Source: Bacteroidales bacterium (GTDB taxonomy: Bacteria; Bacteroidota; Bacteroidia; Bacteroidales; WCHB1-69). From it: a DNA stretch of 64,000 nucleotides. The notes under the pieces are model-generated. The model saw only the letters and a list, made by a program, of their open reading frames with translations. It searched no databases and was not told the DNA's origin. The stretch is from assembly GCA_024400835.1 (NCBI GenBank), contig JAKSMC010000006.1, positions 34,455-98,454 on the forward strand, given 5' to 3'. Positions within the stretch are counted from its first letter, which is position 1; each line of letters begins with the position of its first letter. The position numbers and the translations under genes are program-made. Below are positions 49,932 through 61,011 of the stretch, one piece after another.

Positions 49932-52607
49932 ATGAAAAAACTACTACTACTTTTCATATTGACAATATCAATATCCAGTCTCACACACGCTCAAATTGAT
50001 GACTTGTTTTGGTTTGCGGCCCCAGACATCACTGCGGGGCACGAGCACAATCCGATGACATTTTGCTTTACCTCATTTGCGAATCCGGCAACCGTGACCT
50101 TGTCGCAGCCCGCAAATCCCAGTTTCACGCCGGTAACTATCAACCTTAATCCGTACAGTTATTACGCCTACGACGTCACCAGCATGGAGAACACGGTGGA
50201 GACCGCACCGCACAATACGGTGTGCAACTACGGTTTCAAAATCGAGTCCACCAATAAAATCACCGCCTATTACCAGTTGGGTGCCAACAACAGCGAGATT
50301 TACACCTTGAAGGGGCGAAACGCCTTGGGCACGGACTTCATCGTCCCTATGCAGAAGATCGTCAACAACGGCAACTTCACGCCGGCGGCCTACAGCAGCA
50401 TCGAAATCGTGGCCACCGAGAACAACACCACCGTCACAATCACTCCCTCGCAGAATCTGCTGGGTGGGATTTCCGCGAACACGCCTTTCACCGTCACCCT
50501 GAACCAGGGGCAGAGCTACTGCATCAAGGCCGCGGCACGCGATGCCAGCGCCCACCTCACCAACACGCACATCACGTCCGACAAGCCCATCGCCGTGAAC
50601 TCCTCGGACGACTCCGCAGAAAGCAACTCTTTCCCCGGATATTCCGGACAGGACCTGGTCGGCGAGCAGATCGTCCCCGTAGAATACGCCGGGCAGATGT
50701 TCATCGCACTGAGCAACAACAGGGCCTTCGAGGGGCTGACCGTCTCCCCCACGCAAAACGGCACCAGCATCTACATCAACGGCAGCAGCACGCCCGCAGC
50801 CGTGCTCAATGTTGGGCAATCGTTCAACTACATGCTCAGCCAATCACCGACAATAGCGACTATGGTCACCTCCGACAAGCCCATCTTCGTCTTCCAGCTC
50901 ACGGGCTCCGACGGGGAATGCGGAGGCACCGTCCTCCCCGCACTGGGCTGCACAGGATCTTCTGAAATCGCCTACGCCAGACCCTCTTACTCCACCAACA
51001 TGAAGCTGTCCGTCATCGTGCACACGGCTGACATCGGACACTTCACCATCAACAGCTCCACTTCGATGCTCACTGCCGCCGACTTCACCATGCTACCCTA
51101 CGACCCCACCTGGTCTTACGCATACAAGGACTTCTCCGGATCAATCCCCACGCAGTCCGTCATGAAGATCTCCAACGACCAGGGAGTCTTCCACTTAGGC
51201 ATCCTGGACTACTACAGCGGAATGTCCTCTTCCCTGGGATACTTCAGTGCCTACAACTCCAACGGCACCTTGGACATCACCATGAACGACACCTACTGCG
51301 CACACGACAGCATCGTCTTCAACTACCACCTGCGAGACATTGACACCGTATGGCTCGTCCGACCCCAATCTGCCGGCGGAGACACTCTTCGCCACGAGCC
51401 CTTTGTCATCAGCGACTTCGGGCCAGACGATGCCGGACTGTACTATGTTCTCGGACACAGCATTGTGGGTTGTGAGAACACCTGGGTATATGACAGCATC
51501 TACCTGCAGATTGTCCAGGCCCCCAAGCCAGACTTGGGACCGGACATAGAGCTCTGCCACGGAGAGATCGTCGAACTGAACGCCAACTATCCCCACGCAG
51601 CAGCGCAATTGCTTTGGAACACCGGAGACACCACCGACAACATCCTCGTTGTTGCGGAAGGCGAGTACATTCTTAACGTATTCTTACAGCAGGGCACCAG
51701 TGCCGTCTGCGAAAATTCAGACACCATACGAGTCATCTATCACGCACAGCCCACAGTGGATTTCGAGGCGGACCCCGTGAGCGGGTGCGCGCCCCTAATG
51801 GTCCCTTTCAACAACCTCACTCAGTCAGAGGGCGACAGCGTCCAATACCTGTGGAGCATCTGGAACCAAGAAGGTGTGCTGGTCTATCAGTCTATTGAGC
51901 AGGATCCGCAATTCAACGCCGAGACTGCCGGCACATACACCGTAGAGTTGCGGGCCGTTTCCGATCACGGGTGCGTGGACTCCCTGACCAAGTACGACTT
52001 CATCCACGTTTACGTGCAGCCGGAAATCGATTTCTCCATCGAGCCTTCCATCGTCTCGCTTTCCGACAACGGTGGTGAAGCACACTTCACATCCTACTTC
52101 CAAGAAGGAATCTTCGACGACGGCAGCATGGGATTCGTCTGGAATTTCGGTGACGGAGAGGAGGAAACTGCAGATCTGAATCCGACGCACACATACACCT
52201 CCTGGGACGACTACATCGTGACCCTGTCCGTCAACAGCGAATACGGATGCGGGACCGAGATCAGCCACATCGTCATCGTGGAGGCCGACTTGGTGTTCCC
52301 CAACGTAATCACGCCAAACGGTGACGGACTGAATGACGCCTTCTTCATCGGCAATCTGAATCCGAACATCAACTACGAGGATCCCGACGAATACAGAACC
52401 AACGAGCTCCTCATCTACGATCGCTGGGGCAAACAGGTATTCCGCGCGAAAAACTACAACACCTACAACAAAAACGGAGAAAGCTTCTTAGGTGACAACC
52501 CATTCACCGGAGAGGACCTGCCCGACGGCGTATATTACTATACATTCTATTATAAAGGACATTACAAAGAGACCAAATATAATGGCTCTATAACTATCAT
52601 AAGATAG
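49932..52607 (+). CDS. T9SS type B cargo protein with IgGFc-binding-like N-terminus and PKD domains
   Basis: An 891-residue surface protein with signal peptide MKKLLLLFILTISISSLTHAQ. Residues 22-440 resemble the IgGFc-binding N-terminal domain (FWFAAPDITAGHEHNPMTFC, PANPSFTPVTINLNPYSYYAY, PGYSGQDLVGEQIVPVEYAG), a family also found in animal FCGBP-type proteins. Then come two Ig-like units (440-605), PKD-like units at about 607-695 and 696-786 (FVWNFGDGEEETADLNPTHTY), and a type B / gliding-motility C-terminal domain at 788-891 (NVITPNGDGLNDAFF, IYDRWGKQVFRAKNY, DLPDGVYYYTFYYKG). The ATG at 49932 is chosen by the signal peptide. Likely an adhesin. 102 nt before the giant adhesin gene. Confidence 0.85.
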   Translation: MKKLLLLFILTISISSLTHAQIDDLFWFAAPDITAGHEHNPMTFCFTSFANPATVTLSQPANPSFTPVTINLNPYSYYAYDVTSMENTVETAPHNTVCNYGFKIESTNKITAYYQLGANNSEIYTLKGRNALGTDFIVPMQKIVNNGNFTPAAYSSIEIVATENNTTVTITPSQNLLGGISANTPFTVTLNQGQSYCIKAAARDASAHLTNTHITSDKPIAVNSSDDSAESNSFPGYSGQDLVGEQIVPVEYAGQMFIALSNNRAFEGLTVSPTQNGTSIYINGSSTPAAVLNVGQSFNYMLSQSPTIATMVTSDKPIFVFQLTGSDGECGGTVLPALGCTGSSEIAYARPSYSTNMKLSVIVHTADIGHFTINSSTSMLTAADFTMLPYDPTWSYAYKDFSGSIPTQSVMKISNDQGVFHLGILDYYSGMSSSLGYFSAYNSNGTLDITMNDTYCAHDSIVFNYHLRDIDTVWLVRPQSAGGDTLRHEPFVISDFGPDDAGLYYVLGHSIVGCENTWVYDSIYLQIVQAPKPDLGPDIELCHGEIVELNANYPHAAAQLLWNTGDTTDNILVVAEGEYILNVFLQQGTSAVCENSDTIRVIYHAQPTVDFEADPVSGCAPLMVPFNNLTQSEGDSVQYLWSIWNQEGVLVYQSIEQDPQFNAETAGTYTVELRAVSDHGCVDSLTKYDFIHVYVQPEIDFSIEPSIVSLSDNGGEAHFTSYFQEGIFDDGSMGFVWNFGDGEEETADLNPTHTYTSWDDYIVTLSVNSEYGCGTEISHIVIVEADLVFPNVITPNGDGLNDAFFIGNLNPNINYEDPDEYRTNELLIYDRWGKQVFRAKNYNTYNKNGESFLGDNPFTGEDLPDGVYYYTFYYKGHYKETKYNGSITIIR

Positions 52608-52709
52608 CAATTCATTGAAGTGTGCAGACGAAATCTTGTGTTCAGGACTTCGCACATGCCAATCGTCTGTTCGCAAAATTTATAACTAAGAAGTCCGACT
52701 AACAAATCT

Positions 52710-55700
52710 ATGCAAAAGATTTACACAGTCTTAATTGCACTAATGATGTCCATCGGATTAGGACTACTACCGATAGTAGTGCAGGCCCAAACCATCTGGG
52801 ACGGCTCGGCAGACATCAGCTGGTACAATGCGAGCCAGAGCTCGTTTGACATTTCGACGCCCGAACAATTGGCGGGCTTTGCCCAATTGGTAAACAACGG
52901 AACATCCAACTTCAACGGTAAGACCGTCAACTTGACAGCCGACGTATGGCTCAACATGACGGGTGACTCCACCAACAACTGGACGATGATTGGAGGTCAC
53001 GCCACTGCCAGCGGAGAAACGATGGGCAGCGAGCACTACTTCGAAGGGACCTTCCACGGCCACGGCCACAAGATCTACAACATGTTCTGTGACCATTCCA
53101 GCTACTTCCAGGGTGGTTTGTTCGGAGCCGTCAAGATTCCGGGCATTGTTGACTCCCTCGTGCTCATCAACCCTGTTGTAAAGGCTCGCGGTATGGCCGG
53201 CTCATTCATCGGGTTTATGGATGACGGCAATTCCGGTGCTGCATACCTCAAATACTGTTTGGCTGTCAACACCCGCGTTGAGGGTGGCAACGGCAACAAC
53301 GTGGGCGGTTTGATAGGCGCCACCTGGCCCTCCAACTCCCAAGTCTATATTGAAAACTGCGGTGTTACCGGCCACATCAAAGGTAACTACGTAGGCGGTT
53401 TGGGCGGCAATGCCCAACGTGCGAACTACACCAACTGCTATTTTGCTGGAACACTCAACCACACGAACTCCAACTACGGCAGCATTTGCGGTTACAGCGG
53501 CACTGTAACCAACTGCTACGCCAACATCAACGAATCCAGCAACTCAGATGCCCGAACGGGCACAGTGGTAACGGATGCCTATATGCAATCCCAGGACATC
53601 ATTAACGACCTCGGCTCTGCCTTCAAGATGGACTGCGCTCTCAACAACGGCTACCCCATCCTTGACTTCATCAACTGCGGTGTGCCCGTGGAAGGCGAAT
53701 TGGACATCTGCTACGGTGAGTCCACCACGATTACCGCTTACGGTTATGATTCTTACGAATGGAGCACAGGCAGCTACACAGCCTCCATCACCGTCAGCCC
53801 CACCACCACCACTGACTACTACGTCACCGGCTTTGCTTCCGACGGCACAGTAGTCACCGACACCATCACCGTCACAGTACATCCTCAGGCCGACATCACC
53901 ATCACGGTTATGCCATCCTCCGACAACCAAGTTCACGGTATTGTATCACCTTCCGCCGCCACGGTTCCTTGCGGCAGCACACAGACCGTAGATCTCACCA
54001 TCACTCCAGACGTCAACTGGCACATTTCCAAAATCACAATGAACGGCAACGTTCTTCGTTTGGACGACCCTACAGATGGTTCTACCGTAACCTACACCAT
54101 CGACCCGCAGGGCACTTTGGCAGATGTTAAAATCTATTTCGACAACAGATACGACATCACCGTCACCCAGTATCTGACCGATGGAAGTCCTATTACCCTG
54201 TCTTCACTCGTCACACCTTGGGGTGAAAACGGCGTGTTCCATTCCATCCAAGGTGATTCCGCTCATTACAACTTCTATGGCAATGACCGCTATCACATCA
54301 CAGACGTGATGATTGACGGTGCATCTTACGGAATCATCAACCAATACACCTTCTACAGCATTGACCAAACCCACAGCATAGACATTTACTATGCTGACAG
54401 CTGCGGTATTTTCACGATTCCGACAACCGAGGACTTTGAGTTCTACACGACAATGCCCGAATGTTGGGGTGGAAGTTCCACATACAGCAGTTCATACCCG
54501 CAACTTTCCACCAGCCAAGGAGCTTCCGGCAACAGAAGTGTTTATCTTTACTCATACTCCGGCTATTATACGATGTTAGTTGCTCCGGCCATCATTGACA
54601 CATTCACCTACCCTATCAACGCGTTGCAGGTAAATTTCAACGTACGTTCCAGCACCACTGACGGCGGCCTTTCCATTGGTGTTCTTACCGATCCCAATGA
54701 CCCCAACAGTTTCCAAACGACACAGGTCATCAACTTTGATGCCACCAACGTATGGGTCAACAAGACAGCCTACTTCAGCAACTATGCGAACGGCGGCAAC
54801 AACATCGCCTTCAAATGGCTTGGCAGCGGCAGTTTATACATTGACGACGTAACCTTCGATTTCGCCCCCAGCTGCGCAGCACCCGAGAACCTCGTCGTTG
54901 ACCAAATCACAGGATCTTCCGTTCACGTAGCTTGGACGCCGGGCTATGTTGGCACACCGACAGACTACACACTTGAATATTCTGAAGCAGGTCAAGAAAA
55001 CTGGGTCACAGTTTCCAGCATCAGCACTCCTACCTATATGTTAGGCGGTTTATTGCCAGCCACCAACTACGACATCCGCGTCAGAACCAACTGCGACGAT
55101 GGTTCCAACAGTGCTTGGCTCACAGGTGATTTCAGAACCGTATGTCTTTCCGGCGGCAATGTTGACATCGGCGACGGCACTACCACATACTCTTCCATTC
55201 CGGTTTCCAACTATTACAACTACGCTATTAGCGAACAGCTTTTCACCGCCAGCGAATTAGGTGGTTCCAACACTTTCAGCTCCATCTCCTTCAACTGCCA
55301 GAACGCGAATGCCACTTCCCGTAGTTGGGACATCTACCTGATGCCGACCACGCTCACATCGCTTTCCGGCCTGGTAAACATTGACAACTCCGCAGTGAAG
55401 GTGTTCAGCGGCACAGCTTCTATCAGTTCCGGTTGGTTCACCATCAATTTCGACTCCGCATTTGTGTACGACGGCACCACCAACCTGATGCTCATCGTGG
55501 ACGACAACACAGGTTCCTGGGTTACATCCAACTACTATTACTGCCACAGCAATCCTAACGGGAACAGCTATTACCTGTCCAACGACGGTACCAACTACGA
55601 TCCCACCAACCTCTCCGGCGGCAGCTCAACCAGCTATCGTAACAATGTGATCTTCGGTGGCGAATGCGACTATTCAGTCACCTGTGTTGCTCCGAACATG

Positions 55701-58700
55701 ACCTTCTCCAATGTCACCAATTCATCCGCAAACGTCATTTGGGTTGCTGGTTATCAGGAAACCTCTTGGGAATTGGAATATAAGGAAAGCGAAGACACCG
55801 ACTGGACCTCTATGGGTTCTGTTTCCTCAATGGACGAGACCATCAGCGGTTTGAATGCCAACACAGAATACGATGTCCGCTTGAGATCCGAGTGCAGCAA
55901 CGAATACAGTGAATGGACGACAGGCTCATTCCGTACAGAATGCGGCGCCATCACATCTCTTCCTGTCTTTGAAGACTTCGAGACCGGCGTATATCAAACC
56001 AACCAAGATAAGTACATCACTTGCTGGAATCGTTATGCATCCAATAGTTCTCACTACGCATACATCGGTGTTGGTTCTTCCAATGCCCACAGCGGAAACA
56101 ACTATTTGGACTTCCACTACACACCAGATTGTTTCGTTCTCGCTATTATGCCGGAACTTGATGCCACCTTCGATATCTCCACATTGATGGCCAACTTCTG
56201 GCTGAAACGTACAAACAACCTCACTACCGTTTTGGAAGTTGGTGTGATGACCAACCCCAACGACTACAGCACATTTGAAGTTGTTGACACTGTTGACCTG
56301 CCCAACTACGGAACCTACACGGAAATCACCATCGGATTCTCCAACTACACAGGAGCCGGTCACCACATCGCATTCCGCGCTTCCAACGGCAACAGCGCAG
56401 GCTTCCTCTTAGACGACCTCACCATAGATGTCGCTCCGTATTGTTCTCCTGTCAGCAGCATCGAAGTCTCTGACATCACCGGCTCCTCTGCTGTCATCAA
56501 TTGGACCAACGGACCGCTGGGAACAGCCGTAGAATACACATTGGAATATTCTGAAGCTGGCCAAGAGAACTGGACGACTATCGGCAACATCACAACAACA
56601 TCCTATCTGTTAGGCGGTCTCAACCCGTCATCCTCCTACGACGTTCGCGTCATGTCTCATTGTGATGATGGTTCGACTGGAGATTGGGTGACTGAAAGCT
56701 TCAACACCGAATGTCTTATCGGTGGAGACATCGCCATTGGCGAAAGCACAACTACGGCACAATATCTGCCTTCTTACATTTATTACAAATACTCTTTGAC
56801 AGAGCAGATATTCAAATCATCAGAATTAGGCAATGCGAACACCTTCCATTCCATTTCCTTCCAATGCGCAACATCCACAGCCAATACGACAAGAACGTGG
56901 GCTATCTACCTGATGCCGACGACTGAGACCAGTGTTGAAAGCTTCATCAACATAGATGCTACAGCCGTAAAAGTCTTCGAAGGTTCTGTCACTATCACAG
57001 GCGATTGGTTCACCATTCCTTTCGACACCGTATTCAACTATGATGGCAGCAGCAACCTGATGCTTATCATCGATGACAACACCGGTTCATACGTATCCTC
57101 TTATAATTACAACACCCATACTCCCGGCAACTATCACAGCCGTTACGTTTATAACGATGTCACCAACTATGATCCTGCAAGTGCTTCCACGTATGGCGGC
57201 ACAGCCGTTGACTATCGTAACAACGTCATCTTCGGTGGCGAATGCGACACCACGACCACGTGTGTAGCTCCGCACCTTGCTTTGGGAGCAATCAGCAACA
57301 GCACTATTGAAATCAACTGGGTACCCGGCTATCAAGAATCTGCTTGGGAACTGGAATACAAGCTCGAATCCGACACGACATGGACAACGGCAGCCACACC
57401 GACTAACGGCAGCGCCATCATCGACAACCTTGTCGGCAATTCCATTTACAACATCCGTATGAGATCTGATTGCGGCAGTGGCGAATACAGCTACTGGACC
57501 TATATTGACGCTCGCACGGATTGCGATGTTATCACAGTTCTTCCTTACAGCACGAATTTCGACAACACCGCATTCCATTACGGCAGCGGTGAAAGCCAAT
57601 ACATCTATTGCTGGAGTTCCTACGCATCCTCAACAAGCGTTCCGGTTTACGTATATTCCACCACTGCAGCTCACAGTGGCAACTACTGCTTGAAGTTCAA
57701 TGACGAACCCAACGCTTACACCCTCGCCATCCTCCCCGAATTGGACGCTTCCTTCAATATTAGCGACCTCCAAGTCTCCTTCTATTTGAGAAAGACCAGT
57801 TCTACCAGCCCTGCAGTCTTCGAAGTTGGTGTAATGACCGACAAGGACGATCCTTCGACATTCGTCTCCTTAGACACCTTCAATGTCGTTGATTGGCAAC
57901 TCATCGAATATCCATTGAGCAACTACACCGACAACGGACAATACATCGCATTCCGCGTCTCTAACGGAAATGGCAGCGACAACATACGTGTAGACGACAT
58001 CATCCTGGACTACATCCCGGCTTGTCCTCGTCCATTGGGAACATCCATCACTGCTTCCAACATCACACAAAACTCTGCCGACATCACCTGGACGGAAACC
58101 GGCGCTGCTACCGCATGGGAAGTTGAATATGGTCCTATCGGCCACGCTGCTGGCACCGGCACTATTGTTTCCGCAAACACCAATCCGTTCACGCTTACAG
58201 GTCTAAATGCCAACACCTCATACGAAATATATGTACGTTCAGTATGTAGCGCAGCTGAATCCAGTGAGTGGGCAGGTCCTGCCTCCTTCACCACCGAATG
58301 CGGTCCTATCTCTGTCCTTCCATACGTTGAAACATTTGAAAGCGGCCTCTATACATCTTCTTCACAACAAGATTATATTAATTGTTGGAGCCGTTATGCT
58401 TCCGATCCTACCCATTACGTGTATATTCCAAGCAACACCTATGCCCACAACGGCACTCATTTCTTGGATTTCCACTGGACACCGAACTGCTTCAACATCG
58501 CCATCACGCCGGCTCTCGACCAAACAATCAGTTTGAGCGACCTTATGGTCAACTTCTGGGCTTGCAAGTCCGGCACCGTCGGCATGTTGGAAGTTGGTGT
58601 GATGAGTGATCCGACTCAGGAGAACACCTTCGTTCCTATCGACACCATTGATTTGACTGCCTACAGCACTTATCAATATGCAGAACAAAACGTATTCTTC

Positions 58701-61001
58701 AACAACTATTCCGGCACCGCCAACCACATTGCATTCCGTGTTTCCAATGCCACCAGCTGCGGATTCTACATTGACGACCTGACGATTGACTACATACCGT
58801 CTTGCTGGAAGCCGACCGATGTGACCAGCAGCAACGTCACTATGACATCTGCTGACATCTCTTGGACTCAAGTTGGCAATGCTTCCTCCTGGAACATCGA
58901 ATATGGTCCTGCCGGCTTCGTACCGGGCACTGGTGCCGGCACATCGATTTTAGGCGTAAGCTCTCCTGCTACGATTACAGGTCTTACCAGCTCAACAAGC
59001 TATGACGTATATGTACAAGCCGACTGTGGCAATGGCGACTTCAGCCAATGGAGCGATGTTCACTCTTTCAACACCACCATCTGCGATCCGACTGACCAAT
59101 GTGAATACACCATCACTATGCACGACACCTATGGTGACGGTTGGAATGGCAACGCCATAGACATCTACTCCAACGACATCCTGGTAACCTCTGTCACCTT
59201 GTCTTCCGGTTCCACTGGAACTGCAAGCGTATTCCTCTGCAACAACAGTTCAACGAGTTTCCGTTGGCATCTCGGCAGCTACCCCACAGAGACATCTTTC
59301 GAAATCACAGACCCGTATGGAACGCAACTCTTCGCAGGTGCAAGCGGCAATTCCTACAGTGATGGTTACACATTATATACCACTACTGTAAGTTGTACGC
59401 CTCCGACTTGTCCTACTCCGACAAACCTTACAGCAAGCAACCAAACAACCACTTCCGTAGATTTGGCTTGGACACAGATCGGTTCTCCTAACCAATGGAA
59501 CATCGAATATGGTCCGACAGGTTTCACTCATGGAACAGGTACAATAGTCACAGCCAGCACCAATCCGTTCACGTTGACAGGCCTCACCGCCTCAACCACT
59601 TACGACATTTACGTGCAGGCAGACTGTGGCGGCACAGATGTCAGCAACTGGAGTAACGTATTGACGATCAGCACTCCTTGCGGCGCATTCAGTATTCCTT
59701 TCTCCGAGAACTTCGACTCCTGGTCTGACTGGGCAGCACCTGACTGCTGGCAGAAATTCGAATCTTCCAACATCACAGGTTATGCTTACACCTACGGTAC
59801 TTACGCTTACTCCGGTAGTAAGTCATTAAAGATAGGTACAAACTATGGCGACTCATACTACGGTTACATTCGTCTTCCTCTGTTGGATGCCACAAACATC
59901 CAAGATCTGGCCATCACCTTTATGGCAAAGAAGAGCAGTGGCTCCATGCACCCGTTGAACATCGCCATCAGCCAAGACTTCAACAGCATCAGCAACCTCA
60001 CCATCATCGCATCCCTCGACACCTTGACTTCCGACTGGAAACAAGTTGTCATTCCTTTCAACAGCTACAGCAACGCTACCGGTTTCATCTACATTGGCGT
60101 TCCTTCCGGCTACTCCGAAAGTTGCAACTTCTGGGTTGATGACATTGTTATTGACTACTATTCCGGTCCTGGCCCGCAAGAGCCTTGCGATGTACCTACC
60201 GACCTTGTCGCTTCCAACGTGTCACAGACCTCCGCCGTCATCTCTTGGACTGCAGGTGGTACGGAAACTGCTTGGAACTTGGAATACAAGACTGCAGCCG
60301 GCCTCAACTGGAACCCGAGCATCTCCGTCACCGGAAACCCGACCTACACACTTGACAACCTGACCGCCAACACCCAGTATTTCGTACGCGTTCAAGCTGT
60401 TTGCGGTACTGGCAATGCTTCCGAATGGTCTCTGCCGATTCCTTTCCAGACCTTGGAAGAAGGTGTGGAAACCTGTGACGCTCCTACGAACCTCCATCAG
60501 ACAGACATCCAGAACCACGAAATCAGCATTGCCTGGGATCAGGCCAGCACCGACGTGGACAACTGGACTGTGAACTTCAGAAAGCAAGGAACCGCCAACT
60601 GGACATCCTTCACGGCCACTGCAACGCAGTACACCATCACCGGTCTCGAAGGCTTGACCAGCTATGAAATCGAAGTGCTGGCCAACTGTTCCAACGGCTT
60701 GACCAGTGATCCTTCCAACCGCATCACGGTACAAACCACCAACGTCGGTTTGGAAGACTTCGACCTCAGTCACAGTATCAGCCTGTTCCCGAACCCGACA
60801 AACGGTGAGGTCAAGGTTGAATGTTCCGAAACTATGATGGAAAGCATCTCCATTTACGACGTTTACGGCAAGCTGATCAGCCAGTTCAACGTCAACGACA
60901 CCTACACGACCCTTGATGTTACGAAGTTAGCCGACGGCATCTACTTCGTCCGCATCACGACCGAAAACGGTATCGTCACCAAACGATTGGTTAAGAAATA
61001 A
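52710..61001 (+). CDS. giant modular T9SS type A surface protein (FN3 and cleaved-adhesin-like modules)
   Basis: A 2763-residue secreted protein. Signal peptide 1-27; GLUG-like repeats 30-320 (GGLFGAV, VGGLIGATW, VGGLGGNA); Ig-like unit 325-395; two more beta units to 563. From 564 on, modules alternate: five cleaved-adhesin / choice-of-anchor J domains (about 564-717, 1079-1245, 1606-1772, 1865-2032, 2326-2485; each starts near LPxxEDFE and ends DDLTIDxxPxC), nine fibronectin III domains (720-810, 992-1078, 1246-1335, 1518-1605, 1773-1864, 2033-2125, 2231-2325, 2493-2590, 2590-2680), a repeated unnamed module (811-991, 1336-1517), and a DTYGDGWNG beta-sandwich (2126-2230). Type A sorting domain 2680-2763 (SLFPNPTNGEVKVE to TKRLVKK). 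The J domains resemble those of gingipain/HagA haemagglutinins. Followed by a strong terminator. Confidence 0.88.
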   Translation: MQKIYTVLIALMMSIGLGLLPIVVQAQTIWDGSADISWYNASQSSFDISTPEQLAGFAQLVNNGTSNFNGKTVNLTADVWLNMTGDSTNNWTMIGGHATASGETMGSEHYFEGTFHGHGHKIYNMFCDHSSYFQGGLFGAVKIPGIVDSLVLINPVVKARGMAGSFIGFMDDGNSGAAYLKYCLAVNTRVEGGNGNNVGGLIGATWPSNSQVYIENCGVTGHIKGNYVGGLGGNAQRANYTNCYFAGTLNHTNSNYGSICGYSGTVTNCYANINESSNSDARTGTVVTDAYMQSQDIINDLGSAFKMDCALNNGYPILDFINCGVPVEGELDICYGESTTITAYGYDSYEWSTGSYTASITVSPTTTTDYYVTGFASDGTVVTDTITVTVHPQADITITVMPSSDNQVHGIVSPSAATVPCGSTQTVDLTITPDVNWHISKITMNGNVLRLDDPTDGSTVTYTIDPQGTLADVKIYFDNRYDITVTQYLTDGSPITLSSLVTPWGENGVFHSIQGDSAHYNFYGNDRYHITDVMIDGASYGIINQYTFYSIDQTHSIDIYYADSCGIFTIPTTEDFEFYTTMPECWGGSSTYSSSYPQLSTSQGASGNRSVYLYSYSGYYTMLVAPAIIDTFTYPINALQVNFNVRSSTTDGGLSIGVLTDPNDPNSFQTTQVINFDATNVWVNKTAYFSNYANGGNNIAFKWLGSGSLYIDDVTFDFAPSCAAPENLVVDQITGSSVHVAWTPGYVGTPTDYTLEYSEAGQENWVTVSSISTPTYMLGGLLPATNYDIRVRTNCDDGSNSAWLTGDFRTVCLSGGNVDIGDGTTTYSSIPVSNYYNYAISEQLFTASELGGSNTFSSISFNCQNANATSRSWDIYLMPTTLTSLSGLVNIDNSAVKVFSGTASISSGWFTINFDSAFVYDGTTNLMLIVDDNTGSWVTSNYYYCHSNPNGNSYYLSNDGTNYDPTNLSGGSSTSYRNNVIFGGECDYSVTCVAPNMTFSNVTNSSANVIWVAGYQETSWELEYKESEDTDWTSMGSVSSMDETISGLNANTEYDVRLRSECSNEYSEWTTGSFRTECGAITSLPVFEDFETGVYQTNQDKYITCWNRYASNSSHYAYIGVGSSNAHSGNNYLDFHYTPDCFVLAIMPELDATFDISTLMANFWLKRTNNLTTVLEVGVMTNPNDYSTFEVVDTVDLPNYGTYTEITIGFSNYTGAGHHIAFRASNGNSAGFLLDDLTIDVAPYCSPVSSIEVSDITGSSAVINWTNGPLGTAVEYTLEYSEAGQENWTTIGNITTTSYLLGGLNPSSSYDVRVMSHCDDGSTGDWVTESFNTECLIGGDIAIGESTTTAQYLPSYIYYKYSLTEQIFKSSELGNANTFHSISFQCATSTANTTRTWAIYLMPTTETSVESFINIDATAVKVFEGSVTITGDWFTIPFDTVFNYDGSSNLMLIIDDNTGSYVSSYNYNTHTPGNYHSRYVYNDVTNYDPASASTYGGTAVDYRNNVIFGGECDTTTTCVAPHLALGAISNSTIEINWVPGYQESAWELEYKLESDTTWTTAATPTNGSAIIDNLVGNSIYNIRMRSDCGSGEYSYWTYIDARTDCDVITVLPYSTNFDNTAFHYGSGESQYIYCWSSYASSTSVPVYVYSTTAAHSGNYCLKFNDEPNAYTLAILPELDASFNISDLQVSFYLRKTSSTSPAVFEVGVMTDKDDPSTFVSLDTFNVVDWQLIEYPLSNYTDNGQYIAFRVSNGNGSDNIRVDDIILDYIPACPRPLGTSITASNITQNSADITWTETGAATAWEVEYGPIGHAAGTGTIVSANTNPFTLTGLNANTSYEIYVRSVCSAAESSEWAGPASFTTECGPISVLPYVETFESGLYTSSSQQDYINCWSRYASDPTHYVYIPSNTYAHNGTHFLDFHWTPNCFNIAITPALDQTISLSDLMVNFWACKSGTVGMLEVGVMSDPTQENTFVPIDTIDLTAYSTYQYAEQNVFFNNYSGTANHIAFRVSNATSCGFYIDDLTIDYIPSCWKPTDVTSSNVTMTSADISWTQVGNASSWNIEYGPAGFVPGTGAGTSILGVSSPATITGLTSSTSYDVYVQADCGNGDFSQWSDVHSFNTTICDPTDQCEYTITMHDTYGDGWNGNAIDIYSNDILVTSVTLSSGSTGTASVFLCNNSSTSFRWHLGSYPTETSFEITDPYGTQLFAGASGNSYSDGYTLYTTTVSCTPPTCPTPTNLTASNQTTTSVDLAWTQIGSPNQWNIEYGPTGFTHGTGTIVTASTNPFTLTGLTASTTYDIYVQADCGGTDVSNWSNVLTISTPCGAFSIPFSENFDSWSDWAAPDCWQKFESSNITGYAYTYGTYAYSGSKSLKIGTNYGDSYYGYIRLPLLDATNIQDLAITFMAKKSSGSMHPLNIAISQDFNSISNLTIIASLDTLTSDWKQVVIPFNSYSNATGFIYIGVPSGYSESCNFWVDDIVIDYYSGPGPQEPCDVPTDLVASNVSQTSAVISWTAGGTETAWNLEYKTAAGLNWNPSISVTGNPTYTLDNLTANTQYFVRVQAVCGTGNASEWSLPIPFQTLEEGVETCDAPTNLHQTDIQNHEISIAWDQASTDVDNWTVNFRKQGTANWTSFTATATQYTITGLEGLTSYEIEVLANCSNGLTSDPSNRITVQTTNVGLEDFDLSHSISLFPNPTNGEVKVECSETMMESISIYDVYGKLISQFNVNDTYTTLDVTKLADGIYFVRITTENGIVTKRLVKK

Positions 61002-61011
61002 CCTACTATCT

